From NCBI RefSeq assembly GCF_932294415.1, contig NC_065539.1, positions 51,107,501-51,171,500 of the forward strand: DNA of 64,000 bases. The letters are read 5' to 3'. Below, piece after piece: positions 33,964 to 48,120 of this stretch. The notes below the pieces were generated by a model. It was given only the letters and a program-made list of their open reading frames with translations, had not been told where the DNA came from and ran no database searches. A program made the position numbers and the translations under genes. Within the stretch, counting starts at the first letter, position 1, and every line of letters begins with the position of its first letter. The DNA is from Quercus robur. Taxonomy: Eukaryota; Streptophyta; Magnoliopsida; Fagales; Fagaceae.

Positions 33964-36900
33964 ATGGCGGAGACCGTGGTGCAACCAAGCCGATCGAGGG
34001 ACCTCGACAAGCTCCTTCTCCGCCCCGGCAATATTATCGGCAATAACTTTGATCCTGGCCAAGAAGTAAACCCTCCTTTTCTTTTCTCTGTGACATTTTG
34101 TCAAACACTTGGTGTGCAATTTCTTTTGCTATTATAACTATGGCTGTTTATCATCTTTTTGAAATTTGCTTTCTGGGTTTTTTTGTTGGTTGGTGGTAGT
34201 TGAGAGATGACCTTGCAGAATATGTAAAAGTGTTAGTGGTAGGAGCTGGTGGATTGGGATGTGAGTTGTTAAAGGACTTAGCTTTATCTGGTTTCAAAAA
34301 TCTCGAGGTTATAGACATGGACACGATCGAGGTCACCAATCTCAATCGCCAATTTCTCTTTAGGTAAATTATTGTTCTTTTAAGTTCCATGAATTTTTGT
34401 TTCTTTGTTATTGTTATTATTTTGTGGTTTATTTTGTCTCAATCGAAGCTTATTATTATTACTCCCCAACGTTTTTATTTTTACTCTTTAAGATAGAGTA
34501 TATGGATGACACCCTTTGTCATGGGTTATTTAGAAGATGGTGGAGCACTTGGGCTAAGTAGGTAATTTTTTTTTGTTTATGTTTCTGTTATGGGTCTCTT
34601 TGCCTGTTGGAGTTTTCATATTATTTGATTGATGGTTATCTGTATCTGTATATTTGTGTGTGTGTTATATGTATATATGTATGTATGCAAACGTGTATGT
34701 ATTGATTGGTATGTAACACACTTGTCCAACGAGTTTTGCCTATTAGGAAAAATAAAACAAGACAAACCCTCCTATTTGCCTATTTTCTCTTTGTGTGTTG
34801 CCTATTTGAGAAGGGGTAGTTAATTTGGGATTAGCAAAATATTTATATTGATATGCATCTAGAGGTGAGTATACTTGATTTGCCATTGTTTAGGTTAGGG
34901 CCTATAAATGATTATAAGCGGTAAGCCAAAGTAATCTGCAATCATTGCATTTGCTCTGACATCATTTCATTTGATGTTTACTACATTTAGTGCCCTACGC
35001 AAATAGCTCCAACAATTTTTCTTGGTTAATGTGTGCTATATTATATTTCACATTTGCTTTTCAATATCTAGTTCGGAACTAATTTCTAACATTGGCTAAT
35101 TCTATTTAAGATTTGAAGATGTTGGTAAGCCAAAAGCTGAAGTTGCTGCAAAGCGTGTCATGGAAAGAATTAGTGGCGTGAATATCAAGCCACATTATTG
35201 CCGGATTGAAGAAAAAGACATTGATTTTTATAGTGATTTTAGTATAATTGTTCTTGGTCTTGATTCAATTGAAGCTCGGAGCTACATCAATGCTGTAGCT
35301 TGTAGTTTTCTAGGTATGTAGCCATAACCTATCCAATTTTATAAGTTTCGGTGGATGAGTTAAAGCTTTTATGCCATCGTAGTCTTTTGGAGTGGTCTCG
35401 TTGTTGGGGTTTTACTGATTGTTCGTCTCTCTTTGAGTTTTTTTCCTCCCTTAGCTTAGTTTCCTGATTACCCTTGTTGTTCATCATCATGAACTTCTTG
35501 TATTTCTCTTTTTTCTATCATTTATAAAAGTTTTCTGCTTACCTATCAAAAAAAAAAAAAATTATAAGTTTCGGTAATCAGGTACAACTTAATTTTGGCC
35601 ATCTCAATTGCTACATTATTTTATTGGTTTTTTACTTTTCTTATAAACTTATATGTAAAAGCAAATGCCAAAAGACTTACATGAGCCTTGGCTTTGGCAG
35701 ACAGCCTCCTTAAATTTCCTGCTGGGTTCATAAGGTATCATTCCAGAAGTGACTAGTTGTTAATAAACTCTGCTTGAGCTGATTTGCTTTGTCTCATTGT
35801 TGTTTGGAAATTTAGAGTATGACTCTGATGATAAACCCCGAGATGAAACAATGAAACCTTTGGTAGATGGTGGGACTGAAGGTTTCAAGGGCCATGCTAG
35901 GGTTATTATACCAGGGGTCACGCCATGCTTTGAGTGCACCATCTGGCTTTTCCCCCCTCAAGTAAAGTTCCCCTTATGCACCCTTGCTGAAACTCCTAGA
36001 ACTGCTGCTCATTGTATTGAATATGCCCACCTAATCAAGTGGGATGAGGTAATAAATTACTCACCATTTTGTTCTCCCTTTTCCAAAGTGTGTATTTTAT
36101 GTTAATTCTTTGTTATCATCTAAACATGCATTGTATTTGTAGGTTCATAGTGGAAAGACTTTTGATCCAGATGACCCAGAGCATATGAAGTGGATCTATA
36201 ATGAGGTTAATAGAATGCAGTTATTTGCTGACATTTTTTTTTTTTTTTTTAAGTTATTTACCAACTTCTTTCTTTATATTGATTTCTGTTTGTGGCCATC
36301 TCACTGTTGTTACCCATATCCTGTAGGCTGTCAAGAGAGCTGAGCTTTTCGGCATTCCAGGAGTCACATATTCTCTTACTCAGGTATTTGTAATTGAATA
36401 GCCCGGGATGTCAATTCCCCAAAAGCTTAACTTTCACTCTATTTTATGCCCAAGTACTGTGTGGTTTGTCTAAGATGTTCTTTGGTTATCATATATTTAA
36501 AAAAATCATTTAAAAAAAAATGGCTTTCATCTCTTTATTATTGTGAGAATGCTTGTGAAAAATAGTATTTAGCTTTTGATTAATATTTTTTCTAAATATT
36601 TTAAAGAATTCATTGTAAAAATAAAGTCAGAGTCAAAGTTTCAGATATCTAAATTATTATTTAAGTGGATTCACCTTACTGTTTACAGGGTGTTGTGAAG
36701 AACATTATTCCAGCTATTGCTTCCACTAATGCAATTGTATCAGCTGCATGTGCACTTGAAGCTTTGAAGATTACAACAGGATGCAGCAAAACTCTATCAA
36801 ACTATTTAACGTGGGTCATAATTTTCCTATTATTTTTTCTTAGCAAAAAATGCCTTATAATCTTGTCCTTGATTATGGTGATACCCTTTGATGATAGATA

Positions 36901-39657
36901 TATGTATAGGAACATTCATAATTATCATACCAAGATTAGGGCTTTTTGATACTTGAAAGGTCATGTGTCTTAAAGTGCATGTGTTTAGACTTTGGAGACT
37001 GAACATAGTACCATTAAGGGTGGATGTCCCTGAAATTGTCTCATTTGATATGTTTATTCTACTTAATTGGTATTTTCCTATTGCATAACAATTTTTAAAC
37101 TATTCGAAACTTCATCTATTTTCCCTACAATTTGTGTCACTCTTGGATCCTACCCTGTGGGTTATTGATTCAAGATAATCATATTGGTCAGTTTTGTGTC
37201 TCCTAGAAGCCTGTTTGGTATAGCTTTTTTTGGGCTTATTTGGGTTATATACAACTTTTCAAGACTTTGTTCTTTCTGGGTATACTTTTTCCTAACATAT
37301 TTTTTAAGTCAGATAAACCAACGGAAATAAGCTATACCAAACAAATCATTAAAACCCCTTGTTAATTGCTTATTCTAATTTTGTTAAAACACGCCTAAAT
37401 TTGTGAGTGTGTGTGTGTGTGTGTGTTTTCTTTTCTAAAATATTAATCTAATTTGGGAAACTTATTTTTATTTTTCTAATCAATTATTTGGAAAACTTAT
37501 AAACTGATTTAAACCTTTGTAGGTATAATGGGGCAGAAGGGCTTCACACTAAAGTAACTGAATTTGTAAGAGACAAGGACTGTCTCGTATGTGGCCCAGG
37601 TGTTCTTATTGAGCTGGAAACTTCGGTTACTCTGCAAAAGGTGATTTTAGTTTACACTGTTAAATTATGGACGCAACAATGTTCTCTGTTCTTAATTTAT
37701 TGTTCTTGCTTTTCCATATTTGATATTTGGATGCTGTTTTATCTGGTACAGTCTGAGAATCATTGAACCTGTTTGGTTTGGTTGAACATTCCTTCTTTAT
37801 GCATTAGTTTGAGAAGAAGAACCAAGTTGGTGATTTATTTAGTTTGCAGTTGATACCTTTAGTGAAGTTGCTTGATCCTAGAAGCTAGCCATTAATAAAA
37901 TGAAATTCCCACTTGAACCTGTTGAGTCCGAAAGCAATAGCCAACCTGAATTAAACTAAGGTCTACCTGTTTGACTCTTTGTAGACCTTGATTTTTCCTC
38001 TTCTATTGATGCTGATTTGGATCCTCTGCAAGTTTATTTCTAGCTGTGACCTTGGATTCCTATTAAAAATGATTTCAGCTCAGGGAAAAATAACTTTGCC
38101 TGAATATTTCATGCTTCATGATTTTTTTTTGGGGGGGGGGGGGGGGCACCGAGGAGATGGTTTTGTTGAATCATTTATAGATGAGATAGTTTGATGAGCA
38201 TGATAAATATGGAAGGAAACATATAATTCAACAATGAGTTTGAGGAAAAACTTTGTCAATAAAAAGATATTGGAACATTAACAAAAGTTATACTAATTAT
38301 TTTATTGATAAAAAATTGTCCAAAAGTTAATATTAAGTGTAATTAGTTGGAATGCACTAGATGGAGAGTGCTCCTTTCATTTTCTATGTTAGGTGAATTT
38401 TATTCTTCATCGTTAGATACAGTGGGGATACAGTGGATATGCTTTTTGAGACTCTAGGTATTGCACGTGAATCTTTCTGTTCATGGGATTGATGTGTGCC
38501 TTTATGCTTCCTTCAGAGAAAGGTGAGGTAAAGAGAAAAGTTAAGAAAGAAAGAAAGATGATTCTTTCCTCACGTTTGGCAGGGTGGGTAGAAAAGATAT
38601 GCTTTTCTTAGCAATTTCTTTTCTTTGCCTTAGCTCTTTCTAGGAGCCAGATATATTTGAAATAATTTGAACTCTGAATCATCTCTTTGGAATGCTAGTA
38701 GCAAGGCATTTTTCCAAATCTAGGGATAGACCCACTTTCCAAGTTCGACAAGTGTTATAGCCAGAATTTGTTTTTTAAATCTAAAGCTTTGTTACAAGAA
38801 ACATAGATTAACTTTTTTATTTTTTTGGTTACAACAAGTGGAGATGACAGGATTGGTGATTTGAACTCAAATTCTCATCTATGGGATAACTAGAAAATGT
38901 CACTGAACTACAAGACTCTTAACAATGTGCTAAACTTTAGATTACCCTTCTATCTTTTTTTTTTTTTAGCTGGAATTTCAAATGCATTGTAAAAAACACA
39001 AGTCTTTTAACCTCCGAGTGATATATGTTTGTTTTCTTAATTATATTAACTTCTTTTCACCGGCCATGCATCTCTTGTTTATTTCATGTTATACATTTTA
39101 GTGTTGAACAATAGTTGTATTGTGTCGCTACATAAATGGTACATCTCAAATTCCATTCATCAAAATCATTACACAGAAGTTGATAGAGTAAATGGTGTAC
39201 AATCTCAAATTCACAATCATCAAAATTAGTGCTCTACTTTTCTTCATGTCTATCAAAACAAAATGAATGGTAGTAAGTTCATGAGCAAGATAATTACATT
39301 TTGATTTTCAGCTGTCTTTGCTATTTTATGCTTGTCCTAATTTACTTCTTTTTTTTTTTCTTGGCACAGTTCATTGACCTACTCGAAAAGCATCCGGATC
39401 TGCTATTATCAAAAGCTAGTGTCACACACCAAGGGAGCAGTCTGTATATGCAGGCACCTCCAGTACTGGAAGAGATGACCCGATCAAACCTAAATCTTCC
39501 ACTTTTTGACCTAATGGGTAAAACTTCAAGGGGTACAATCCACGTGACCGGTACAACCAGCAAGAATGACACGAAGACCTCTGTACTGAGAAAATTACGT
39601 GTTTTTTTTAAGGGAGTTGATGGGGTTACAGACATGGATATGGTTGGCGGGGCATAA
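33964..39657 (+). CDS. ECR1: NEDD8-activating enzyme E1 catalytic subunit (UBA3/ECR1)
   Basis: Nine exons: 33964-34065, 34200-34363, 35111-35313, 35816-36048, 36143-36205, 36327-36383, 36689-36810, 37523-37640, 39370-39657. All introns are GT-AG and in phase, giving 449 residues (Arabidopsis ECR1 is about the same). With AXR1 it adenylates NEDD8/RUB and passes it to the E2 enzyme RCE1 for cullin modification, central to auxin and other SCF-dependent signalling. Visible are the nucleotide-binding GAGGLG (49-54), zinc Cys pairs CFEC (194, 197) and CLVC (335, 338), the catalytic Cys211 in [12 protein letters not shown], and the C-terminal ubiquitin-fold domain that binds the E2 (about 355-449, ending [10 protein letters not shown]). 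Every key residue is present; the gene looks intact. Confidence 0.95.
37205..37348. mobile_element. small MITE in ECR1 intron 7
   Basis: Inverted ends GCCTGTTTGGTATAGCTT and AAGCTATACCAAACAAAT about 140 bp apart. Lies well away from splice sites. Confidence 0.6.
37641..39369 (+). other. ECR1 intron 8
   Basis: 1.7-kb intron with a T8-G14-like homopolymer block at 38122-38147 and poly-T just before the acceptor. No inner gene seen. Confidence 0.8.
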
Positions 39658-39850
39658 CTTATGTAATGCTTCTCAATTTACTTTTGAAGCCAGAAGTTGT
39701 TAAAGCTTTTAAAACATCCTCTCCATCTCTCTCCGGTCCCTTGAAAATTAGAGCAGTCAAAGGTAAAAACTGATGGGGCTAGGTTGAATTCCATTTGATT
39801 CTGTAAAATTTTTCCATAGATGACTGTTCTATAGAACATTTGAAGTAGTG

Positions 39851-39887
<37 letters not shown>

Positions 39888-40078
39888 AGAATGATTTGAA
39901 CTAGTTAATTTGAACCAAAAAATTAATTTACACAGTTCTTGAGTTTCATTTATTGTCTAAAACGGAGTAGATCAAACATTTTTTTTTTTTTTTTTTTGAG
40001 AAACCGGAGTAGATCAAACATGTTACATGCCGAATTTATGATTTCCATGATGGATATTTGGATTCTTGTTACACTTTA

Positions 40079-40334
40079 AGGAGCGTTTGGTTCATTGTGA
40101 TATGTCCTTACTGTGATGCACATTACGATAATGTGACATTAAGATTTTTTATTTATTTTATTTTTTCTAACATTACTATGATTTAAAATTACAAAATATA
40201 TCGCATCACCCTAATCTTATTACATTCCTAAACAATGTAATGTTGTATTCTTGTATTGAGATTATATTAATGTAAAATTACAATAACGTAATATTATAGT
40301 GTAATATAACACCACGGCGAACTAAACACTCCCT
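40079..40334. mobile_element. MITE downstream of ECR1
   Basis: About 256 bp; ends AGGAGCGTTTGGTTCATTG and its mirror GGCGAACTAAACACTCCCT. Interior is rich in GTAATAT/ATTACA words. Family unsettled. Confidence 0.6.
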
Positions 40335-43190
40335 AAATATGTGTCTTGTATATATTGTACAATGTAAAACAGCCCATCCAAGACCTCCAGAATTTTGAAG
40401 ACCACAGAACTTTCTCAACCCATTTCTTGTCTCTGATCCAGCAATAACAAAACAAGTCCCCTGAATCATTTTCTCCAGATTGAATAAAGGGCCTCTCAGT
40501 CTTGGATGATCAAAACAATTGCTAGACACCTCTTAATTGACCAAGAAAAATCCCTTTTGCCGTTTCTACTCTTACAGGTAAAAGGAATGCCTTTCAATCA
40601 ACTTTTCCTCAGTACACCAATGTATCAAAACCAGAATTTGCCAACTTCCACAGCTCTATGCCCATCTTTAACCCCAGCAGGCACCTCCTGTTTTGCGAAG
40701 TATCAGCTCCAGCCTCTACACACCATAGTCTCGAAAGTTTAGTATATTAATAATTAAGAACATGATGCGCACTTTATGGTTTATATATTAAAGTTCCTCT
40801 CCAAAATACTTTTGACTCTAAATTGCAAAAGTTGTGCACTGCTTTGTGCACAATCTGGTGGGCCACACTGTGGATCTAATGATTCTAATCGAATCCCCAT
40901 ATCACGTGAGGGGGGTTGATGATGATAGCTGTAATGAAGACACAAGAGTAAAGAGCATAATTATGAAAAAGGGAAGAGATGTCAAATTTAAGTGATAAAA
41001 ATAGCAAAGAATCCAAGGCCGCTAAACAATTATGTTGAACAAAAATTACTCACAAGTCGGGTACTTGATAATTTGATTGCTCTTTAGGTCAAATTCGTTG
41101 GTATCAATAGGTATTTATTTCGTGTAGACGGGATTCGATTCTTAATTTTTTATTTGACCACAAAAAATTTCACCGATTGAGCAAGCCTTAACTAAAAGGG
41201 TTCAAAATAATTTGAAAAAATGAGCTTGACAAGGGCTGAAAAGTCCCAAGATTGCAGAATTTCTCCAAGGGTAGAAGACAGGACTCACATGGGGAGCAGA
41301 CTGCCAAGCCCTTTTGAATGTTCACAGCCACTCACTTTTAGTACTAACTCTTATGTTATGTAGGAAATCTTTCTTGCTGAAGGAAGAGGATGAGGCACTT
41401 TTGTGTTGGGTCCTAATACTTTTGCCTCTATTTAGTATCTAGCTTCAAAGCTTTTAGATTACGTTTGGACTCAAGGGAAAAAAAAAAAAAAAAAAAAAAA
41501 GACCAAAATAGTAGTTAAAAATTAAAATATGCTAATTTTGGTATATTTCATTTCCCCATCTATCCACATCCAAAAGTACCTAAGGAAGATTTTCATTGGG
41601 ATTAATAAAAGCAGGCCAAACCTTAGCTATTGGAATCATTTAAGTTCTGAGCAACAACAAAAATGAAAAACAAAAATTGCATAGAGACATGTTCATAGCT
41701 AAAATAATAATTAATTCACCATTTCATTTAACATCTAAAATCTCCCAACTCCACAATTATTATACTAGTTTCCTAATAAAGGACTGGTTAGACATTGACC
41801 ATACATCTTTGCAGATATATCATTACCTTCTGTCATCAAATTGCCAATTGCAACTAGGATCCAACATCAACAAATAAGGAAGAATTGGAAGAGGAATAAA
41901 GCACCGGCAAACTGCTAACTACCATCTAGCAATTGCACTCCAAGATATAATGAAAGTCAAAATAGACAGTGCTTATTCCATGATACAATTAATAACAAAA
42001 GAGATATCCATGCACCATAATATTGAAAACGAAAGGGTCCCTTAGCCAGCCAGCAAACAGTGTGGAATGTGGACCATACATTGACATTTGACACCCATAA
42101 TTCAGAATTTGCTTTCCGGAGAAGTGTAAAGTACTAGCAGATGAGGTATGATGAGTTCAAAGAAGAAATGGAAAATGAGTTGGATGAAACAAGTTAATTA
42201 ATGCATGTATTTGTTCCAGTACTAGTATTCTAGAGTAGTCACTTTCTACTGCTTCATTGACACCTCTTCTCTGTGTCACAAAAGATGAAAAATGAAAAAA
42301 AGAAAGTAGTATATATGCTCACAACCATAGGTTGATGGTCCTCCAAACTCATGCAGAGCTGTACCAACAGTTTCATTCTTCTTAATTATGACTATTGGCC
42401 CACACAACAAGGTTTTCACTATTCAAACAAAGATGCACTGTAGCAAATGAATCTGATTGACCAATTGTTTTAACTGATTATTAATCCATTGGTATTACAT
42501 GCATACGTCTTTTAATTTCCACCTTTCAATTTAAATAAAAGCATGCGGTCCTATTAATCCTATTCTTCCATATGTCACTAACATTTGTGTCTTATTTAAG
42601 TTGTTCATAAGAAGGTTAAGGCTTTTCTATACAGAGAATATTCACAAAATTTCCAAATCTATGAAATACAAAAATAAAATAAAAAAGATATGTCCTAAAA
42701 AAATAATTATATCAGATAATATTTACATGATTTGGCAATTTATCTATATCCATAGTGTTAAAGTCAAACCCTAGAGTCTATCACTTCATGAACTAAGCTT
42801 CAAAAAACCTCTCATTAAAAACCATAGTGCTTTTTTATTGGGTTGAATCATAATCCAGATTAAATACAAATAGATTTTACATAGCCAAACATCTTAATTA
42901 TTTGCCATTACCCTTATTAGGATATTAGCTAAGGATGAGAGAGAGCACTCATTTACAACCAAGAGTGGTAGAGATTGAGTCTATCCTAAATTAGATATCT
43001 GGGTGTGGGTTGTTGCCGGCTGGTCCTCATCTCTTTCTTCTACTGGATAATATCATAACACACTTCCACGAGCTTTGTGGGTTCGTAGGACTTGTCCAGA
43101 TTGGCCAACTAGACCATGACCCCACCATTGCACATGTACATCCCTACTAGACCATATACTTCAACTTACCTATCCCTACCTTCCTTTCCC
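40335..43190. other. gene-free stretch between ECR1 and the small gene
   Basis: AT-rich with poly-A at 41480. Short open frames at 40278-40742 show no recognisable motif. I see no supported gene. Confidence 0.55.
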
Positions 43191-43198
43191 TATTTAAA
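43191..43198 (+). promoter_or_regulatory. TATA-like box of the small two-exon gene
   Basis: TATTTAAA in a C/T-rich stretch 115 bp before ATG 43314. Confidence 0.45.
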
Positions 43199-43313
43199 TC
43201 TCTTTATCCCCATTGAGTTTGGAGAAAAGAAAAAAAAAAAAAAAAGATACCACAAAAGTGAAGAACAATAGAACACCAAAACACACAAACAGGGTCTAGT
43301 TTGAGTAGAAATA

Positions 43314-43796
43314 ATGGAAGTGGCTATGGAAGTAGAAGATGATTCATTTTTTGCAGACTTAAGCAAGCAAATCTCTCTTTTAATCATGGATGACGACGAG
43401 GAAGACCCGGTTGCAAATTGTCCTTCAGTTTCTCTCCAGGTTCTTAGTTCTTCATTTTGTATATATATATATATATACACTTTGTATTTTCTTGTGCTAT
43501 AAGTAACCTTTTTTTACTTATTTGGTTACTAAATGAGTGTGGTTGAATTTTTTCAGAATTTTTCTCCAGCAATCCAACCACCTACACAATTACCTCAATT
43601 TCTTTATCATGAACAAACTTGCAAAAGAGAGAGCAAAGGAACTGGAGTTTTCATCCCCCAATTGTCACAGCCCAGAAGGAAGCACAGGCAAGGAAGACTT
43701 GCTTCTTACAACACAAAATCCCAGAGACAGCCTGATAATACTAGGATGGTTTCCCAAGTGTCTTCAAAGTATTCTTTTAAGCCAAAAAAAGTTTGA
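43314..43796 (+). CDS. small conserved-looking plant protein of unknown function
   Basis: Two exons, 43314-43439 and 43557-43796, joined by a 117-bp GT-AG intron in phase 0, give 121 residues. The N-terminal half is acidic (MEVAMEVEDDSFFADLSKQ, then DDDEEDP), starts at a good ATG, and contains a short hydrophobic helix ISLLIM. The C-terminal half is basic and Gln/Ser-rich around KGTGVFIPQLSQPRRKHRQGR and ends SFKPKKV. I recall similar GTGVFIPR-plus-basic motifs in small uncharacterised plant proteins, but cannot name the family. An acidic N-part and an Arg/Lys-rich motif suggest a nuclear or protein-binding role; that is inference. A TATA-like box and leader precede it. Correct splicing into a long open frame with matched phase makes it likely real. 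Confidence 0.7.
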
Positions 43797-46700
43797 GGAC
43801 AGACAGACCATCATGAAGTGTAGGATTTAGATTCAATAATCTCTACTAATGAATTATTCTTTGCCTAAAATGTGCTAAGGCAAGGATCTTGTGATTTTTA
43901 AGGTTTATATATATATATATGGTGATCATGTACATGGAAAAGCTATATATGTATATATACTTTGTTCCTTAGTGTGTCATACAGAGGCTCACCACTCCCA
44001 ACTGTGGACAATGGACATGTATGGTGGTTAATTATTGAGCTTGATAGAGAATAAGCTTCTGTATTGCTCATTTAAGACTATTGATCAATTTAATTTATTT
44101 AGTGTTCGTGTATTACATTTTTGGCTAATACCTTTGGTTGCTACTTGTAAATACAAATTTCTAGCTATCAGAAATTTAATGGGAACATCTTAATTAGAAT
44201 AGAGCTGAACATATTAACTATTGGTAGCACTAAATTGTGGATCTTGTGAGAATGGCCACTTTTTCAACAATGAGCAATTTGTTAAAGAAACTAGCTGTTG
44301 AGCCTAAACTTTCAGTCTTTTTCTTTCTTAATCATTTTCTTGATTTCGGTTGGCAAATATGGAATCATTCTCCTTCATGTAAAGATTTGGATGAGGTTAA
44401 CTACATTGGCATGTTGAATCTCCAACATGAAGCTAATTAAGAGAAGATTTTATGTATTCACTAGGAAAAAATAAAACAAAGATGCTTTAACATCCTTTTG
44501 AGCAATTTGCTGGTTATTGTAATACAACCTAAAAGAATAGAAAGATGCCATGATTGTCAACATAAGCTTCTGTTCATTATTGGATTCCATTAGGGCCATC
44601 AACAAGCTGCACAATTGAAGGCATCAACTTTGAAATTTACCTTTAATCATGACATTATTAGTTTGTTCTCTCCTTTTGAACTTTTTTTTGAAACTCTAGT
44701 GTGAAATGATTAGGTGGTTTGACCTATCATTACCATACTCTCTCATCTTTTAACCATTTATTGCATTCCTCTCGTCCTCTGTTTATTTTCCACTAATAGC
44801 AAAAAATTTCTCAAAATGTTTTGTACAACTAAAATCTTTTATAAGTGACTCCCTGTTTTTTTTTTTTTTACCTGTTCTAATCATTTAAAAGTTAATAAGA
44901 AAAATAGTACTATTTATAACGAATTAACTACCAAATCATATACAAATCTTATGTCACACTTTTTTATTTCACTTCATATTCCATCCATCATAATTTGTCA
45001 TATATTTGTTTAACTTTTTTTATAAAATTGTATTCCTTTTAAATATATGTGAAATCTCACATAAGTTGAAGGTGTACATCACAAAACATAAGCTTGAAAT
45101 CCTCCCACATTTAGTTTATTTGGTTTAATTACACTAAATGATTAGCAATAATAGAAATAAAAATAAAAAGAGGGGGGTTATGATTTAGGAAAAGACGCAT
45201 TAACATAAGCTACTCTATTAGGCTTTTGTTAAATAAAAATAATAATAAATAAATAAATAAAACAGATATTAAACTATTAAGACAAGTATGGTACTTTAGA
45301 TCAATCATCACAATTAAATCTTATTTAGAACTCAAAAAAAAAAAAAAAAAAAAAAAACTCACAAATTTGGTGGTGGACCCAAGAAGTGCTGAAGCTATAG
45401 CTAGGGTCCAAAGCTAGAGATAGCAAGATCTAGTAGTACTTAATCAATTAGTTAATTGAGGACTCCTACTTGAATGTTTTTTTGAAAACATAGTACACTT
45501 CAAATTTTATTTAGAACTCGCAAATTGGGTGGACCCAAGTAAAGTGCTGTTGCTAGAGCTATAGTACAAAGTTATAGCTAGCAAGATCTGGTAGTACTTA
45601 ATTAGTTAGTGGAAAAAAATAATAATAATAAGATGCTTTAAGGAATTGGTTTAAAAAAATACTTTTAGAAATTTACTATGAGAAATTGAAAAAGATAATT
45701 AATTTTTTTGACAATTTTTTATATTTTCTATAAATATGATATAAAAAATTTTTAAAAATAATTTATTAATAAATACCTTAAAAACACCCTTTAACCAGAC
45801 TCGTTAATTAATCAAGTTATTATATTTAAAATCGCGTTTTGAAAACATAACATCATTTAATATTTCTATTAATGATAGTAGATTCATTCATAAAAAAGTA
45901 ATTGAATTTTACTTAGGCTATTAAACCTACCATAATCCTCCTTCTAAACTCAAGACTGGGTGTAAATAAAATATATGACACTTTCAATTGATGTGTTCTA
46001 AGGGAAAAACTTCATTCTTTTCCTTGAAGATATCTTTCTTTCCAGCATTGCATCTCATCAAGTCATTTCAATTTTGCTGTCATATTCAAGTTCTTTTCCC
46101 CCCTAACATCATGTTTTCCATTTTCTTTAGGCCATCTTTCTCATTTCCATTTCTCACATAGTTTTCAACTTTTCAATTTCAGTCACCCAATTGTCAATCC
46201 CTCATATCACATGACATATATTTATGGTGGGAACCAGTGCGTGAAGAACTGGACCCCAAACTTAGATGCCTACTATTTGTACTTGTTTTACCAGAAATGA
46301 TTTTTTTTTTTTCCCAAACTAAATTATTGAAGTCATAATTTGTCAAAGGATTCTTTATCATTACAGAGAAGAGTAAAGGAAAAATAAATAAATAAATAAA
46401 GCAAAAGATAAAGATATTCCTAATGGAATATTTGCTTTGATTGGTTTTGAAATCTAGTACCAGGCTATACTAGCTAGCACCCACTTATACAGGCCATATA
46501 ATACGTACTTCAAACAATTGCAAAATCATTTTGAAGGATAAAATGAATCTAGTGGGTGTCCACACCTTTTTTTTTAATTTATCTTCATAGCTTTACACAT
46601 AGGCAATTGGTACGAGGCTGATTCAGAAAGTGAAAAGAAGTATGCACCACAGACTTAAAACATACGAAAATGATGCAGCATTTGAACTCGTTTGGAAAGA

Positions 46701-47514
46701 GCAAAGCCATATATCTTGGCCTTTAATAACCTCCAACTTCGTGTCATCATGTCTAATCACATTGAGGAGAGAATTGATTTGAGGCCACAACTAACATTGA
46801 ATTATCTAGTAAGCCCAGAGAATGTAGCTGTCCCAATAATGTCATATCATGTGTTAGGGATGGGATGTGATGGGCCACGTTGAAGCAAAAAATCTGCTAC
46901 TCATTGTAAGGTCACACTGAGGGGCAGTACGTAAAATGGTGAATTCAATGGATCCAATTATATATAATTGATTGAGTGACCCAATTATCTATAATGGATT
47001 GTAGACTCGTAGGCCAGATTCCTTGGGTGAAAATGAATCACCATTACTGTGAAGTAAATAAATGCGCTAATCCGTTAGCTAGAAGAGACTAAAAGCTAAA
47101 CTAAGATTTTGTTATTTTCGATAGTTTGCCTATAGACATTAGTATGCTTCTATTTTATGACAATGTCAGATTATACTGTGAGACGATTTGTCCTCAAAAT
47201 TCTTTTAGTTCTGTTTAGTTAATTAAAGTCGTTTTTATACCCAAAAAAAATTATATATAAAATAAGGTCTAAATTAAGTTATATCTAATATAATTTTAAG
47301 CAATATTACACTATTTAATATATTTATATTGAATTATCGTCTTTTGCTCAAATATATATATATATATATATATATTTCTATTGAATACAACCTAGTGCCA
47401 CACATCATCTTGGTATGTTTTAGGTCTAATAAATTGTGTGTATCTCCGCTAAACTCTGAAACTAAATAATATATCATAATTAATTTATGAGTGATAAACA
47501 CATTGTCTCATACA
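43797..47514. other. gene-free stretch
   Basis: The first few hundred bases probably hold the 3' untranslated region of the small gene (TA repeats at 43907). The rest is AT-rich with poly-A at 45334 and a diverged two-copy repeat (45300-45465 and 45495-45610, both with TTATTTAGAACTC and GCAAGATCT). No gene supported. Confidence 0.55.
45300..45610 (+). repeat. diverged two-copy direct repeat
   Basis: Both halves share TTATTTAGAACTC, GGTGGACCCAAG, GTGCTG, AGCAAGATCT and GTAGTACTTAAT in order; the first contains an extra poly-A run. Old local duplication. Confidence 0.6.
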
Positions 47515-48120
47515 ATTATTGTAAGGACTCAATTTGTAACGATCCCAAAATGGTATTGGGTTCGCACGTTAAGGGTCCAAACAATAAAATTTGTAGAGCG
47601 TGGGCGGAAAGTCTAGGTCTTGGTCACCGGACAGTGGTTAGTCATGGTACTCATACAGAGGTGAACCATGTTTGCTCAAGAAGTCTTTCTCCTCGACATG
47701 GCCTGGGAGGCTCTGGTTCTTGGCCTTTTTTCCCAGCCCCTTTTCTGGATTGCTTACTTCTCTTTTTATATTAGCCTTTACCCTTCCTCCAACGTCCACG
47801 TGTAGGTTCAGCTTTCCAGGGCTGATACTTGTCCCATCAGCCCATACCCAAAGTGGTTGAGGGTGGTTGTAAAAGCTGAAAAACATTGCTCTGTCTAGCG
47901 CAGAGTATTTAATTGCAGTAATGGCAGCCTTTCCTTTGTCCTTTGTCGCCATATTGTCCAGGGGTCCTTTCTCCATCAATGTGGAGGTGTTCAGTTTTTC
48001 CTTAAACTGTTCCTATACCGTACTTGCCCTTTCTTTCAGGAGCGCGTTGGGATGCCGAGGACAGAATCATCATCGGCTATATCTCTAGGCCATTTGGGCT
48101 TTCACTGTATGTCCTCAGCT

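Noticed and set aside
38120-38150. T-run followed by a long G-run in ECR1 intron 8 as a possible regulatory quadruplex
   Set aside because: A single homopolymer block; more likely microsatellite or sequencing noise.
40278-40742. Two short frames downstream of ECR1
   Set aside because: Partly inside a MITE, no motif, no splice or promoter signal; kept only as gene-free sequence.
46692-46883. 63-codon frame in a gene-free region
   Set aside because: No motif recognised, isolated, length within chance expectation.
47487-47979. Paired short frames in the LTRs at 47520 and 51378
   Set aside because: They recur because the LTR is duplicated, cross the LTR edge, and contain no domain.
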